Shown here piece by piece: positions 44,121 to 54,700 of a DNA stretch of 64,000 nucleotides. The notes beneath the pieces were generated by a model that saw only the letters and a list, made by a program, of their open reading frames with translations, was not told where the DNA came from and ran no database searches. The stretch is taken from the NCBI RefSeq assembly GCF_025860405.1, contig NZ_CP063785.1, positions 8,557,390 to 8,621,389 on the forward strand, read 5' to 3'. The DNA comes from Tolypothrix sp. PCC 7712 (lineage in GTDB: Bacteria; Cyanobacteriota; Cyanobacteriia; Cyanobacteriales; Nostocaceae). Position 1 is the stretch's first letter. Each line of letters starts with the position of its first letter. The position numbers and the translations under genes are program-made.

Positions 44121-45485
44121 CTAATTGTTCCCTGCTAAGTTCAATAATTTCGCAGTCACTCCTAAGCTGTCTTCAAAAAGTGACTCATGTCCCCAACGTT
44201 GTACCTGCTGACTCAGCAATGCTTCTGCTTTTTGTTCCGACAGTGAACTGACTTGCTGGAACAAACCACCAGACTGCGCCCCACCGTGGGTTTCCATCCG
44301 CATACAACCGCCAGTTTCAGAACAAATCACTGTACCACAGTCAGCTTTGGGATTAGTAGAACTCAAGCGCAAGGCAATTAAATCACCTGCGATTTCACCC
44401 ACATCAGCAACGGGAACCCCTGCTAATTCAGCTTCTACTTGCTTTTGGTCGTTGGTGACAAAGCGAATTTTACCTATCTCATAGTCTCCGCTTTCTTTTT
44501 CATAAGAAATCGGCATCCATTGCAATCGACTAGCTAGCCAACCTAAAAACAGCATTGCTTGTGTGGGGTTGCCTTTTTCATAGTCAATGTTAACTCGGTC
44601 AATTTCTTTCAACGCCGCGCAACGATTGGGTGAATCGTAAGCTTGCGCTGTTAATTCTTGCCAGGCTGACAAACGCCGCCAGTTTAAATCTGCTAAAGGT
44701 ACGCCTGTTTCTACCAATTCTTGCAGACTCAGCAAATCACTTTCTGGTTCGTTGAAATTACAAGAATCAACGATGACATTATTGCAGATTGCCGCCAGCT
44801 TCTTGAATAAAGAATTGTTGGGATCTGGTGTTGCTTTCCACCACAAAAACTTAGGCAAACCACCAATCAACAAAGCTGGAATCATCCCGCCTATCCGTTC
44901 TAAGGCGCTAGCAGTTCCAGATAAAGTGATGTATTCACAACAAATGAGTGTACTAGAGGATTGCTTTTGAATTGGGCAATAAGCAGAAACTTGGGCTTTT
45001 ACCCCTTCATCCTCTCCCGCAATGGGGCATAAGGCAATAATCCGGCACGGGTTCCGAATGGCAATTTCATCAGCAATTCTGGGGCTAGCTGAGTCTGCAT
45101 AAGAAACAGCGCCATCTCCAGCAGATCCCCGCTGACCTTTGGCGAATTGTTCGCGCAACACAGCTAGGGTTTCAGGGTTAGCATTTCCGGTTTCAGGCAG
45201 TTCAAATTTGCGCTGTACTTCCCGTATTGCTGCTTGGGTTTGAGGCCCTAAAATACCGTCAATCGGCCCGTTGTAAAAGCCTAAAGTCGCCAAAAGATAC
45301 TGGGTTTCTTCTGGTTCATAGACAACTAAAGTAAAAGTCGTGGCGCGAGTCGCCGCAGGTAGCGCACCATCATCACCAGCGATCCCATAACTTTGCCAAA
45401 TTTGATTTAATTCCGCTTCAATTTCTGTGAGCGAAATATCCTTTGGTGCTTGCAGTGAAAAAATCGTAGGAGCTTGAGAAGTCAT
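44121..45485 (-). CDS. opcA: Glucose-6-phosphate dehydrogenase assembly protein OpcA
   Basis: A 454-residue allosteric partner of glucose-6-phosphate dehydrogenase, needed for its full activity and redox control in heterocystous cyanobacteria. The OpcA core includes CRIIALCPI, PALLIGGLPKFLWWKATPDP, WRRLSAWQELTAQAYD and CGTVICSETGGCMRMETHGG. Residues about 60-114 form a peptidoglycan-binding-type module (LLATLGFYNGPIDGILGPQT), inserted after the first helix. A TTG at 45491 is in frame, but the ATG at 45485 is taken. The gene ends the fbp-tal-zwf-opcA set, 156 bp after zwf. Several Cys residues may relate to thioredoxin control. Confidence 0.95.
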   Translation of the reverse strand: MTSQAPTIFSLQAPKDISLTEIEAELNQIWQSYGIAGDDGALPAATRATTFTLVVYEPEETQYLLATLGFYNGPIDGILGPQTQAAIREVQRKFELPETGNANPETLAVLREQFAKGQRGSAGDGAVSYADSASPRIADEIAIRNPCRIIALCPIAGEDEGVKAQVSAYCPIQKQSSSTLICCEYITLSGTASALERIGGMIPALLIGGLPKFLWWKATPDPNNSLFKKLAAICNNVIVDSCNFNEPESDLLSLQELVETGVPLADLNWRRLSAWQELTAQAYDSPNRCAALKEIDRVNIDYEKGNPTQAMLFLGWLASRLQWMPISYEKESGDYEIGKIRFVTNDQKQVEAELAGVPVADVGEIAGDLIALRLSSTNPKADCGTVICSETGGCMRMETHGGAQSGGLFQQVSSLSEQKAEALLSQQVQRWGHESLFEDSLGVTAKLLNLAGNN

Positions 45486-45641
45486 AGTCAATTTTGGATT
45501 TTGGATTTGGGATTTTGGATTTGTGATTTAAGATTTTGGATTAAGAATTTAGTAATTAGTAATAGACATTTGACCTGAGCCATAAATTATTACCTATTCC
45601 CTTGTTCCCAATCTAAAATCTAAAATCTAAAATCTAAAATT

Positions 45642-47171
45642 TTAGAGTCTGCGCCAGCGACGACCATCTTGATTAATCAAGAATTCCGCTTCTGCTGGTT
45701 CCCAAGTACCTGCTTCGTACCGAGGAATGGTATTTGGATCTGCGGGTGCATCCCAAACAGAAAGGGCTGGTGTCACTACCTGCCAAGCTGCTTCTACTTC
45801 ATCTGCTCTGGTGAACAATGTTTGGTCGCCCATCATACAATCAAGGAAAAGGCGATCGTAAGCATCAGAAGTTGCTTGAATACCAAAGGAACCATAGCTA
45901 AAGTCCATGTCAACGGAACGGGTGCGGAATTCAGCCCCAGGCATTTTGACATCAAAACGCAGGGAAATTCCTTCGTTCGGTTGAATCCGCATAGCTAAAA
46001 CATTGGCATTTCTTTGTTGTGCGGCAGATTGGAACATCCGAGAAGGAACATCCCGGAAGTGAATCGCAATCTCACTGACTTTTTTCGGCATCCGTTTGCC
46101 AGTACGCAGGTAGAAGGGTACGCCTTGCCAGCGCCAGTTATCGACTAAAAACTTCATTGCCACATAGGTGGGTGTTGTGGAGTTGGGGTCTACCCCTGGT
46201 TCTTCTCTATACCCAGGTACAGGTTGACCTTTCATCCACCCCGCACTGTATTGGCCTCTAACTGCGGCACGAGATAAGTTATTTACTTCTGCTAAACGTG
46301 TAGCTTGTAGCACCTTAACTTTTTCTGTACGGATACTATCAGCATCCATTGCGTTTGGTGCTTCCATCGCAGTTAAGCAATACAGTTGCATCAAGTGGTT
46401 TTGCAACATATCCCGCAACGCCCCAGCTTTTTCATAGTAGCCAGCGCGGTCTTCAACTCCTACGGTTTCTGCCACGGTAATTTGCACGTGGTCAACAAAC
46501 TGACGGTTCCACAAAGGTTCAAAAATCGCATTGGCAAAGCGAAATACCAATAAATTTTGAACAGTTTCTTTCCCTAAATAGTGGTCAATCCGATAAACTT
46601 GGTTTTCTTTGCAGTATTTCTGCACCACTTTATTGAGGCTTTTAGCAGAAGCTAAGTCTCTACCAAAGGGTTTTTCAATGACTAGACGGTGTTTGTAGGG
46701 ATCGTCTAGCATTCCTGCTCCCCCTAGTTGCTTAATCGCTTCCGGAAAGAAGTTAGGAGCGACAGAAAGGTAGAACATCCGGTTTCCCCGTGTCCCCCGT
46801 TTCTCATCTAATTCGCTCAATAAATTTTTGAGTTTTTGGTAGCTTTCGGGGTTATCTATATCTCCAGGGCAATAGAACAGACCTTGAGAGAAATCTTGCC
46901 AGAGTTCTCCTAGTTCGACATCACTATGAGCCTCTTGCATCCCCTTCTGCATTTGTTCGCGGAAGTAGTCATGGCTCCACTCACGGCGCGCCACACCCAC
47001 AATGGTGGTTTCTGGGGGAATGCGCCGTTCCCGCCGCAATTTAAAAAGTGCAGGTACGAGTTTGCGCCAGGTAAGGTCACCGGAAGCGCCAAAAATAACT
47101 ATAATCTGGGGTTCGGGCATCCCTTGCTGTTGCAGACCAACGCGCAGGGGATTTTCTAAGAGACTGACCAT
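45642..47171 (-). CDS. zwf: Glucose-6-phosphate 1-dehydrogenase
   Basis: Oxidises glucose-6-phosphate to 6-phosphogluconolactone with NADP, the entry to the oxidative pentose phosphate path that feeds nitrogenase in heterocysts and respiration in the dark. 509 residues from the ATG at 47171. Motifs are IIVIFGASGDLTWRKLVPAL (NADP binding), the active-site YRIDHYLGKETVQNLL, and EKPFGRDLASAKSLN. All expected residues are seen. It precedes opcA and follows tal. The gaps on both sides contain short A/T or G/A repeats (AATCTAAA heptamer-like and GGGGAAAA). Confidence 0.98.
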   Translation of the reverse strand: MVSLLENPLRVGLQQQGMPEPQIIVIFGASGDLTWRKLVPALFKLRRERRIPPETTIVGVARREWSHDYFREQMQKGMQEAHSDVELGELWQDFSQGLFYCPGDIDNPESYQKLKNLLSELDEKRGTRGNRMFYLSVAPNFFPEAIKQLGGAGMLDDPYKHRLVIEKPFGRDLASAKSLNKVVQKYCKENQVYRIDHYLGKETVQNLLVFRFANAIFEPLWNRQFVDHVQITVAETVGVEDRAGYYEKAGALRDMLQNHLMQLYCLTAMEAPNAMDADSIRTEKVKVLQATRLAEVNNLSRAAVRGQYSAGWMKGQPVPGYREEPGVDPNSTTPTYVAMKFLVDNWRWQGVPFYLRTGKRMPKKVSEIAIHFRDVPSRMFQSAAQQRNANVLAMRIQPNEGISLRFDVKMPGAEFRTRSVDMDFSYGSFGIQATSDAYDRLFLDCMMGDQTLFTRADEVEAAWQVVTPALSVWDAPADPNTIPRYEAGTWEPAEAEFLINQDGRRWRRL

Positions 47172-47296
47172 AGGAATTTGCAATTTGAGGTTTGAGATTT
47201 GGGATGTAGGAAGGGGAAAAGGGGAAGGGTGAAGGGGAAAAGGGGGATTGGTTAATCTTCCTTAGTCCCCACTCCCTAGCCCCTAGTCCCTAGTCC

Positions 47297-48469
47297 CTAT
47301 ACTGGTGACAATAGCTTGACTTTGTCTTCTAAAGAGTTCATTAAGGACTGGAAAGGCTGAACAAATTTGTCAATTCCTTCAACCAAAAGTTCGTCCATCA
47401 CAGTATCGATATTGATATTGATGTCCGGATCTTTGAGGTTGGCTATCAGGTTGTAAGCTTCTTCTATACCTGTTTCAATGCGATTAGCAACATCGCAATG
47501 ATCTGCACAAGCAGCAATTGTGGCAGGTGGTACGGTATTAACAGTGTCAGGCCCAATCAACTCATCGACATACATCACATCGCTGTAGTGAGGGTCTTTA
47601 GTGCTGGTGCTGGCCCAAAGTAAGCGCTGTACTTTAGCTCCTTTTGCGGCTAAGGCTTGCCAGCGATCGCTCTCAATAATCTTTTTGTATTCTTGATAAG
47701 CAATCTTAGCATTTGCGATCGCCACTTTCCCTTTCACAGCTTTCAGTTTTGCCTCGATGGCAATATCATCAACGCCTTTTTTCAACTTAGCATCAATCTT
47801 AGCGTCAATGTTGCTGTCAATGCGGCTGAGGAAGAAACTAGCGACGGAAGCTATGCGACTAATGTCTTCACCTGCTGCAGCCCGTTTTTCTAAGCCGCGA
47901 ATATAAGCCCAAGCTGTCTTGATATAGCTATCTACTGAGAATAGCAATGTGATGTTGACATTCATCCCTTCAGATATCACCTGTTCCACTGCTGGTAAAC
48001 CAGCTTCTGTCCCAGGGATTTTAATCATCAAATTTTCCCGCCCAATTTCTTGGAAATAGCGACGGGCTTCTTTAATGGTGGCTTCAGTATCATGGGCAAT
48101 GGTTGGTGGTACTTCTATACTCACATAACCATCTAGCCCATTTGATGCTTCATATACAGGGCGCAAAATATCACAAGCATTGCGGATATCTGCAAAAGCT
48201 AGAGATTCATAAATTTTGTATGTTGGTAAGCCAGCACGAACTCCTGCTTCTATATCGGCATCATAAATCACATTACCGGCGTTGACGCCTTGCGTCTTGT
48301 CGCCAGACATCGCTTTTTCAAAAATCGCAGGGTTGGAGGTAATTCCACATATCCCTTGATTCTCTACTAAGTTCTTGAGTTCGCCGGATTGGATAATGTC
48401 ACGGCTCAAGTTATCCATCCAGATACTTTGACCGTAATTTTTAATTTCCAATAAATGATTGGTTGCCAT
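47297..48469 (-). CDS. tal: Transaldolase
   Basis: Moves a dihydroxyacetone unit between sedoheptulose-7-phosphate and glyceraldehyde-3-phosphate. 390 residues from the ATG at 48469, although the frame is open from a TTG at 48520. It belongs to the longer bacterial Tal type with QSIWMDNLSRDIIQSGELKN, GITSNPAIFEKAM, DGYVSIEVPPTIAHD and the Schiff-base Lys in ENLMIKIPGT. It lies between fbp and zwf in the known Nostoc order. An AGGAGTG site lies about 15 bases upstream of the chosen start. Confidence 0.97.
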   Translation of the reverse strand: MATNHLLEIKNYGQSIWMDNLSRDIIQSGELKNLVENQGICGITSNPAIFEKAMSGDKTQGVNAGNVIYDADIEAGVRAGLPTYKIYESLAFADIRNACDILRPVYEASNGLDGYVSIEVPPTIAHDTEATIKEARRYFQEIGRENLMIKIPGTEAGLPAVEQVISEGMNVNITLLFSVDSYIKTAWAYIRGLEKRAAAGEDISRIASVASFFLSRIDSNIDAKIDAKLKKGVDDIAIEAKLKAVKGKVAIANAKIAYQEYKKIIESDRWQALAAKGAKVQRLLWASTSTKDPHYSDVMYVDELIGPDTVNTVPPATIAACADHCDVANRIETGIEEAYNLIANLKDPDININIDTVMDELLVEGIDKFVQPFQSLMNSLEDKVKLLSPV

Positions 48470-48890
48470 AGCTCTAGTTTGTTTCACTCCTGTAAAGATG
48501 TTTTTAAGTGAATTTGGCAAAACCCATCAAAGTTTGATGGTGACTTTTGAATTCTGGCGTTGCCAATCACTTATTGCATCGGCCACGTGAGATAATGTTT
48601 AATTCACTTGCCAAAAGTGCTATTCTGCATTCCCAATCGCCATAGTTAACTTTTATTTACTTTAGGCTGATATTCGCAGTGTCTTTGTATAAGCTTCTAA
48701 CTCCTCATGCATAAAGTTAAAATCTCGAAAAAGCTGATAATGTCAGCTTTTTAACGTTTGAACTGAGAATTTTGCTCTTTAGTACTAGTGCAACACGGCG
48801 TAAATAACCAACCATCCAAAATTAACGAAACACTAATGCTGTATTCATTTTGAATTTTGAATTTTGAATTTTGAATTCCGCCTTGCGGTA
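48470..48890. other. Intergenic region between fbp and tal
   Basis: A 421 bp gap, long for an operon, so tal may have its own promoter. AATTTTG heptamers (about 48848-48880) and the sequence ACTAGTGCAACACGG, related to the TAGTACACC element ends, are present. An AAAGCTGATAATGTCAGCTTT palindrome-like hairpin at about 48731-48751 may be a terminator or attenuator of the fbp transcript. No gene seen. Confidence 0.5.
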
Positions 48891-49940
48891 CTAGTGACCG
48901 TTTTGAATAAAAGACTCCACTTTAGCTACATCCTCTCTACTACCAATAATTAGAGGTGTGCGCTGATGCAGTTTTTTCGGTACTACATCCAAGATATCTA
49001 CCAATCCTGTCGTCGCCCGGCCACCTGCTTGTTCAATCACATAAGCTAGGGGAGCAGTTTCATACAGCAAGCGCAACTTACCTTCTGGTTTTTGAATTGT
49101 CCCTGGATAGAGGAACACTCCACCTTGAATCAACACTCGATGAATATCGCTGACCATTGCCCCACTGTAGCGAGCCGTGTAGCCTTCTGTACGATGGACA
49201 TAGCGGATATATTCCCGATAGGATTCTTCCCACTGCCAAAAATTCCCTTCATTCACGCTATACACCGCGCCGTGATTCGGAATGCGGATATTTTCTTCTG
49301 TGAGAATAAACTCACCTAAGCTGGGATCGAGGGTAAATGAGTGAACGCCCTTACCTATAGTATAGACAAGCATAGTGCTGGGGCCATAAAGGATGTATCC
49401 CGCCGCAATTTGGTTACGTCCATTGCTGAGTAGGTCTAATGCTTTGCCATCAGTATCATCGCCTTCCTGCCGCCTAATAGAAAAAATTGAACCTAAACTG
49501 AGATTAATATCAGTATTAGACGAGCCATCAATTGGGTCATAGAGTAAGGTATAGCGACCAATAGGGCAGTTTTCTGGGATATAGTAGGGCTTATCCATTT
49601 CCTCAGATGCTAGGCGACAAACTAAGCCGCTTTGCTTGAAAACTGCAATAAATACATCATTGGCATAGACATCCATCTTTTTGACGGATTCTCCCTGGAC
49701 ATTGACATCTCCAGTAAATCCCAAAACACCTTCCATCAATCCAGCATGGCTCATGTGACGAGCAATTAGTTTGCCTGCTAGAGCGATGCGATTCATCAGC
49801 GCACTCAAATCTTGCGCCTCTGCTGCAAAACTTTGACATTGCTGTAAAACGTGACGGGATAACGTTGTACAATCACGATCTAAAGCCCTATCTCCACCGA
49901 ATTTTTTAGACAAATCTAAAGATTCAGGCGCTTGAGCCAT
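48891..49940 (-). CDS. fbp: Fructose-1,6-bisphosphatase class I
   Basis: Hydrolyses fructose-1,6-bisphosphate to fructose-6-phosphate. 349 residues from the ATG at 49940, chosen because AGGGAGAA lies nine bases upstream; the frame also opens at 49994. Metal and phosphate sites are seen in EEMDKPYYIPEN, LYDPIDGSSNTDINLSLGSI, YSGAMVSDIHRVLIQGG and YPGTIQKPEGKLRLLYE. It is first in the fbp-tal-zwf-opcA set. A class II enzyme is encoded by glpX at 59.5 kb, so this one probably serves sugar-phosphate recycling in dark or heterocyst metabolism. Confidence 0.97.
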   Translation of the reverse strand: MAQAPESLDLSKKFGGDRALDRDCTTLSRHVLQQCQSFAAEAQDLSALMNRIALAGKLIARHMSHAGLMEGVLGFTGDVNVQGESVKKMDVYANDVFIAVFKQSGLVCRLASEEMDKPYYIPENCPIGRYTLLYDPIDGSSNTDINLSLGSIFSIRRQEGDDTDGKALDLLSNGRNQIAAGYILYGPSTMLVYTIGKGVHSFTLDPSLGEFILTEENIRIPNHGAVYSVNEGNFWQWEESYREYIRYVHRTEGYTARYSGAMVSDIHRVLIQGGVFLYPGTIQKPEGKLRLLYETAPLAYVIEQAGGRATTGLVDILDVVPKKLHQRTPLIIGSREDVAKVESFIQNGH

Positions 49941-50519
49941 TTTGTTGTTCTCCCTAGGATTTTGTGTTCGTTCGGCTGATGCCGTTGATGGCAACTTATC
50001 TAGTCTCTGCCTCTATCTTAGAAAGGTAATTTGATAACCCATATCTGTTTTTAGATAAACTAAAGAAATGAAGATTTATTGGCTGTTACGCCTTAGGGAA
50101 TAGATTTAAGTATATTTGCTTAAATTTTTAGGCAATTTTATCTTGTAGCTACATATCTGTTCCAAATTTCAGTAGCTTACACAGCCTAGTAGTACACCAA
50201 GGCAACTTGGCGGGGGAAAGGTTAAAGGGGAAAGGTTTTTGTCCCTTACCCTTTTCCCTTTAACCTTTTCCCAACCTCCACCTAACATTTTTGGGTTGGC
50301 AGACTAATATTATTGTGCTAACTCTGGCTGGATGAAATTGTTTATTAATTTTGCAAAAATGCGAAAAACCGACCAGAGATCGGAATCTGTTTAGCGATCG
50401 CAACTAGTCGGGTCTAATTTTTAGATAGTTCTATGATGGAAAACTGCTTCTAGTAGATTTTACCTACTCAGGTATTGCGTAACTAGAAACCTATTTGCTA
50501 TTATCGTATTCCATAGATT
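49941..50519. other. Upstream region of fbp with a dispersed repeat
   Basis: No gene seen in 579 bp. It should contain the fbp promoter(s), and holds the repeat copy B at 50187-50307. GCGATCGCAACTAGTC near 50394 is a HIP1 site. No heterocyst- or NtcA-type box (GTA-N8-TAC) with a proper -10 was clear by eye. Confidence 0.4.
50187..50307. repeat. Dispersed repeat, TAGTAGTACACCAAGG family, copy B
   Basis: About 120 bp from TAGTAGTACACCAAGGC to GGGTTGGCAGACTAAT. The inside, with GGTTTTTGTCCCTTACCCTT and CAACCTCCACCTAACATTTT, matches copy A at 17713 almost base for base. The ends are roughly inverted (TAGT...CCAA against TTGG...ACTA), as in a MITE. Confidence 0.65.
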
Positions 50520-50804
50520 TTATATCTCTTGTTGTTTAGCCCAGCTACCTCGTCGATTATCTTCCCGTGGTTTAGCTTTATTGACCCTGAGTTGACGGCC
50601 CATCCATTCTGCACCATCTAATTCAGTAATAGCAGCATCCTCCTGGGCATCTTCAGTCATATCAACAAATGCAAAGCCCCGAAGTCTACCAGTTTCGCGG
50701 TCTGTAGGTAGAACTACCCTTTTGACCTCGCCATAATCTGTAAAAACTGCTCTTAAATCCGCCTCGGTAGCGCGGTAGGAGAGATTTCCAACGTAAATAG
50801 TCAT
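50520..50804 (-). CDS. rbp: RRM-type RNA-binding protein
   Basis: A 94-residue single-RRM protein of the cyanobacterial Rbp group, implicated in cold response and mRNA placement. RNP2 is IYVGNLSY near residue 3 and RNP1 is RGFAFVDM near residue 43. The C-terminus is short and basic (REDNRRGSWAKQQEI), without the long glycine tail of cold-induced members, so it may be a type constitutive in the cold-response sense. The 5' region is AT-rich and 300 bp long, as in other rbp genes with long leaders. Confidence 0.93.
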   Translation of the reverse strand: MTIYVGNLSYRATEADLRAVFTDYGEVKRVVLPTDRETGRLRGFAFVDMTEDAQEDAAITELDGAEWMGRQLRVNKAKPREDNRRGSWAKQQEI

Positions 50805-51330
50805 GTGGGATCACGTAAGTTTCAACAAGGAGCGATGAGTTCAGCTAAAAAACAGATATATATAACTTGCAACTCTGGCACAGTTTCCTCTGATTCACAG
50901 ATGGCGAATGTTGTAGCGCTGCAACCCTAATGGGGGGATTGTCTACAACTAAATGGGCCATGTGGCTGAACTTACTCATACGCTCATATAATAACTGATC
51001 GTGATATTTTTCAAAGTATGAGATTTTACAAACCCTCATAACATAAAATTAATAGTTATTATATATTTTTCTAATTTTATCGTATAATAGTTAATTCTTA
51101 TACTAAGTATATATAAGAATTACTTAATAGTGAAGATTGTAAATTTGTCTAGTACATTGCTACGTAAGTCAACCAGCTAACAGCCTAGACTATAAACTTT
51201 TTGACTTTTGAATTGAGCACAGCGTATTAGTAGTACACCACATTAATTTTGACAGATGAATCAAAGTGGTGGACTACTAGTTGCTAATCCTAGCCTTATT
51301 TTTCAAGCTGGATTTGCATGATGCGGAAGT
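50805..51330. other. Gap upstream of the RNA-binding protein gene
   Basis: No gene seen. A long AT-rich leader for rbp is likely (50805-51110). A 52 bp mini-element lies at 51228-51279. A stretch of TTATTATATATTTTTCT near 51055-51070 could be the rbp promoter region. Confidence 0.4.
51228..51279. mobile_element. Mini inverted-repeat element, 52 bp
   Basis: The ends TAGTAGTACACCAC and GTGGTGGACTACTA are inverted repeats with one mismatch in 14, enclosing 24 AT-rich bases. The end sequence matches the ends of the 50187 repeat, so this may be the smallest form of the same family. Confidence 0.6.
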
Positions 51331-51549
51331 TTAATCAATCGTAATCTGTTGAGGCCCACCTGCTTTACCATTATGAGCCTCAGTTCCAGTTGAGGTGTAA
51401 GTGGTTGAGCCAGTTTGTTTATCTAGCCAGCTTTTCACGGGATCATCAGCAAGGTTAAGCCGAAACACCCCTGAAAAGAATCCTCCCAAAAATGAGACTG
51501 GGTGTTGGGTAAGTTCTTTGAAAATAGGTGACAATTCATCAATGAACAT
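51331..51549 (-). CDS. Small conserved hypothetical protein
   Basis: A 72-residue protein, MFIDELSPIFKELTQHPVSF, followed by FLGGFFSGVFRLNLADDPVK and a Thr/Gly-rich tail (TYTSTGTEAHNGKAGGPQQI). The first half looks like an amphipathic helix plus glycine turn. I do not recognise it as a named family but the composition is that of a real small protein. It is followed by the rbp leader. Confidence 0.6.
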   Translation of the reverse strand: MFIDELSPIFKELTQHPVSFLGGFFSGVFRLNLADDPVKSWLDKQTGSTTYTSTGTEAHNGKAGGPQQITID

Positions 51550-51659
51550 TAAGAGTCTCCTGGTAATAGCCTTATAAAATTATTACTTCTTTATTGATCG
51601 TAACGTGGAAATCAAAATTAGATTATTAGTAGCGTAGTATACAAAAGTCTTGAATACGC

Positions 51660-51693
51660 AGATACCCGACTTAATTTAGTAAGTCGGGTATCT
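51660..51693 (-). terminator. Hairpin after nrdJ
   Basis: AGATACCCGACTTA and TAAGTCGGGTATCT pair perfectly over 14 bp around ATTTAG, about 40 bp after the nrdJ stop. No T-run follows on the minus strand, but a short one (ATTTT) does on the plus strand. Confidence 0.7.
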
Positions 51694-51731
51694 AGATTTT
51701 CACTTCATCCTCATTTGCTGGTTATTGTGCC

Positions 51732-54700
51732 TTATGAGGTTGGTTGCTGTTCAGGGAACATACATTTATCTGAATCACAACCAGATGGGCCTGCTTCCGA
51801 CAATTCGCCTAAATCATAGCGACTCAGCACTGCACAGAAATCATCTGTAATTCGGCGTGCTTTGACTTCTTGACTCAATTGCTCGTAGGTGGCTTTATCT
51901 ATTGGTTCAAAAGGTAAGCGGGGGAAGGATTGTAAATCATCAAACCGAGCTAAAAGGGCTGCGGAAATATATCCTTCATCATTTTGAATGGCTTCGTAAA
52001 TCCGCTGTCCCAAAGGCTCTACTTCATCAGAACGTAGCTCTAAAGTTGCAGATGTATTATGAGTGACATAATGCTTCTGAACTTGCATCACAAAATCTAA
52101 TTGAGCTAAAACAGAGAACTTAGAAACATCAATTTGGTCGGCTCCTGGTAAATCGGCCCAAGGTACAGCTACCGGGATTTCTACTAACCATTCGCTGACA
52201 CGAGGATCAAAGGGATCATTGAGCAAATGACCATTTTCATCTTTGTCAGATTGAGAAGGAATCACATTGTAACCGTAGTCAATACAAGCTAAGGCTACGG
52301 GGTCATTTTTGCGGAAAGTAATCCGGCGAATAAATCTTTGTGCTTTGGGGGGATGCCAACCGGAGCTAGCACCTGTTAATAGTGCTTTAGTACCGCTAGG
52401 CTGGACAGTTGTACAGCGATTGGGACGTTTGAGATGATGGCGATCGCAATAATCCCAAACTGCCCGATGTACAATATCCTTCCAGTAACTCAGGTATTCC
52501 GCTTCTTGGCGCTTAAATGCCAATCCTTGTTCCGTAGCAGGTCTTCCTGCTTCCCACCACCGCAACCAATCAACACCAAAAGCATGAACAAAGAAATCAA
52601 ATAAGCCTGTAAAAGAAACCCCAACAATTGGGTCTAATTCTCGGCTTTTCTGATAGCGAGGTTCGAGGAATTTATGGTTTAAAAGTGAAGCGACAGAAAG
52701 CGCCCCAGCAGTGAAAGCTTCCTCTTGTTCTTTGTAATTTTTTGGGTCAAGTTGATTCAGGTGAATTTCGGACAAATTACAGTGAAAGTTACTACCGATA
52801 ATTTCACCACAAGGATTTAATCCGAACCTCGCTAAACGATGTTCTATTTCTTCAATATCCAAATGCGGATAGTGTTCTTGCAACCAATCTTTTGCTTTTC
52901 CTTGTTCGTAAGCCTTTAAGAAATCAACTTTTAATGCCGATGTTGGTAGTAAATCAATGTTAGATCTAGCTACTGCTTCACCAGCCCATTGAATTGCACC
53001 TTCACCGCTGTAATATTGTTTACGAACAGCATCAATAGATTCTTCTAATGTCGGCTTGCGATGAAAAACTCGGGTATGATTGGCCATCCGGAGAGCATCA
53101 CGCTCTGGATCTATTCGCCAGTTACCTTCTGCATCTTGCTGCCATAAGTTATCTTTGGCAGTAGCGCCTAGTTGATCGTCAGACTTAAACTGGCGCATCC
53201 CAGCACTGTTATGTGTCAGATAGCCATCGCAGTAAAAACAATGGGCTTCTTCCACTTCAATGTCATAAGTTTGGACGTAATCGTAGCTACCCAAACCTTT
53301 AACTGTGACGGGAATATCAAGTGAGATATCAGCCTCAGCGATGTAGCGCTCATAGTTAGCATCAACGCTGCGAGAACCTTGAAATCCCATTTCGCGCATT
53401 TCGCTATAGGTGTAAGCTTCCCGCATGATTGCGCCAGGTACAGTAAAACCATACATTTTTAACCCTTGACGCAGTTGACCCTTCAAGGAATGAGGAGCAA
53501 TCAGGGCGTTATAACGCTCTTTGAGGGCTGGAAGTTTCAGGCTATATTTAACTTGCCATTCTTGCTTTTGTGGATAAGTAATGGCAATTCTACCAGCGAT
53601 ACCTAAACTAGATAAAACTGAGCCGACTTGTCTAATAAATGATCTATAGACTGAAGTAACTAAATGAGGGGGTCGGTTGTTAACTGCACCGTCACTATCC
53701 ATTAATCCAGCTAGGTATGCAGCCCTAATATCTACTGAACCCTGCAAAATAAAACTAGGAATTACTAGGGGAACATTAGGCTGTTTAATATAACGATGGA
53801 AGTACTCAGCCAAGCGCATAGACGAACAGATTGACTTAGCTGTGTTTTCACCTTTGATAACGCCATGAGTAGCTGTCAATCCGAATAATGCTAAAGCAGC
53901 GTCAATCTTAGCTTGAATTTTTGCAGTTAGTTCGATATCTAAGCTGTTCATTGCCCATTCAACACGGCCATAGGGCTTACCATATTTATTACGACCGAGC
54001 GCAACATAGCCATCACCATGAGTAAACCCGATCAACCAAGCTACTTCGGGCGTTAAATCAGGAATAATCAACGGCTTAACGGTTTTGCTTTGAGCAGGTC
54101 TAGATTCTGTAAAATCAGCCGGAAGATGGGTAACTGTTCCAGGAAGCACCTGTATATTGTGTTGAAGGCGATCGCCTTCAGCTAAATTAGCAACTGACTT
54201 CCAAGCAATTCCTCCTTGAGCATCTGCCATAACTGCTTGTTTATGGTTTAAAGTTGCTCTGGGATAAGTAGCATTAGTTTCAATTTCGTAGATATCCTGA
54301 AATCCTTGGTCGAATTTATCAACAACTCGCCGGAATCCCAGAGGAGTCTGCACTAAGTCACCGACTTGCACATCACGAATGGGAACAAGACCTTTAGAAG
54401 TATGAACTAGAGCGTCTTCAGGTAGACAGCGACGAATGTTGCCTGCAACAATAGTGACAGCAGCCTGATCTATTAATAGACAGCACTCAACAGAATTTAA
54501 TTGTCTTCCTAAAGCTTTATTGAGGATAGATGCACAATTTTGGTAAAGGATCGGCAATTTAACTGGATTAGCCACCCCACCAAAGCCATTTAAGGTTTCT
54601 CCAGCTTGGCGAACATCACTAATATCAACAAATACTTGAACTTCTCCACTAAATTTCTCATCTGTAGAAAGTTCTAATAAGGTTTGATAAGATTCCACCC

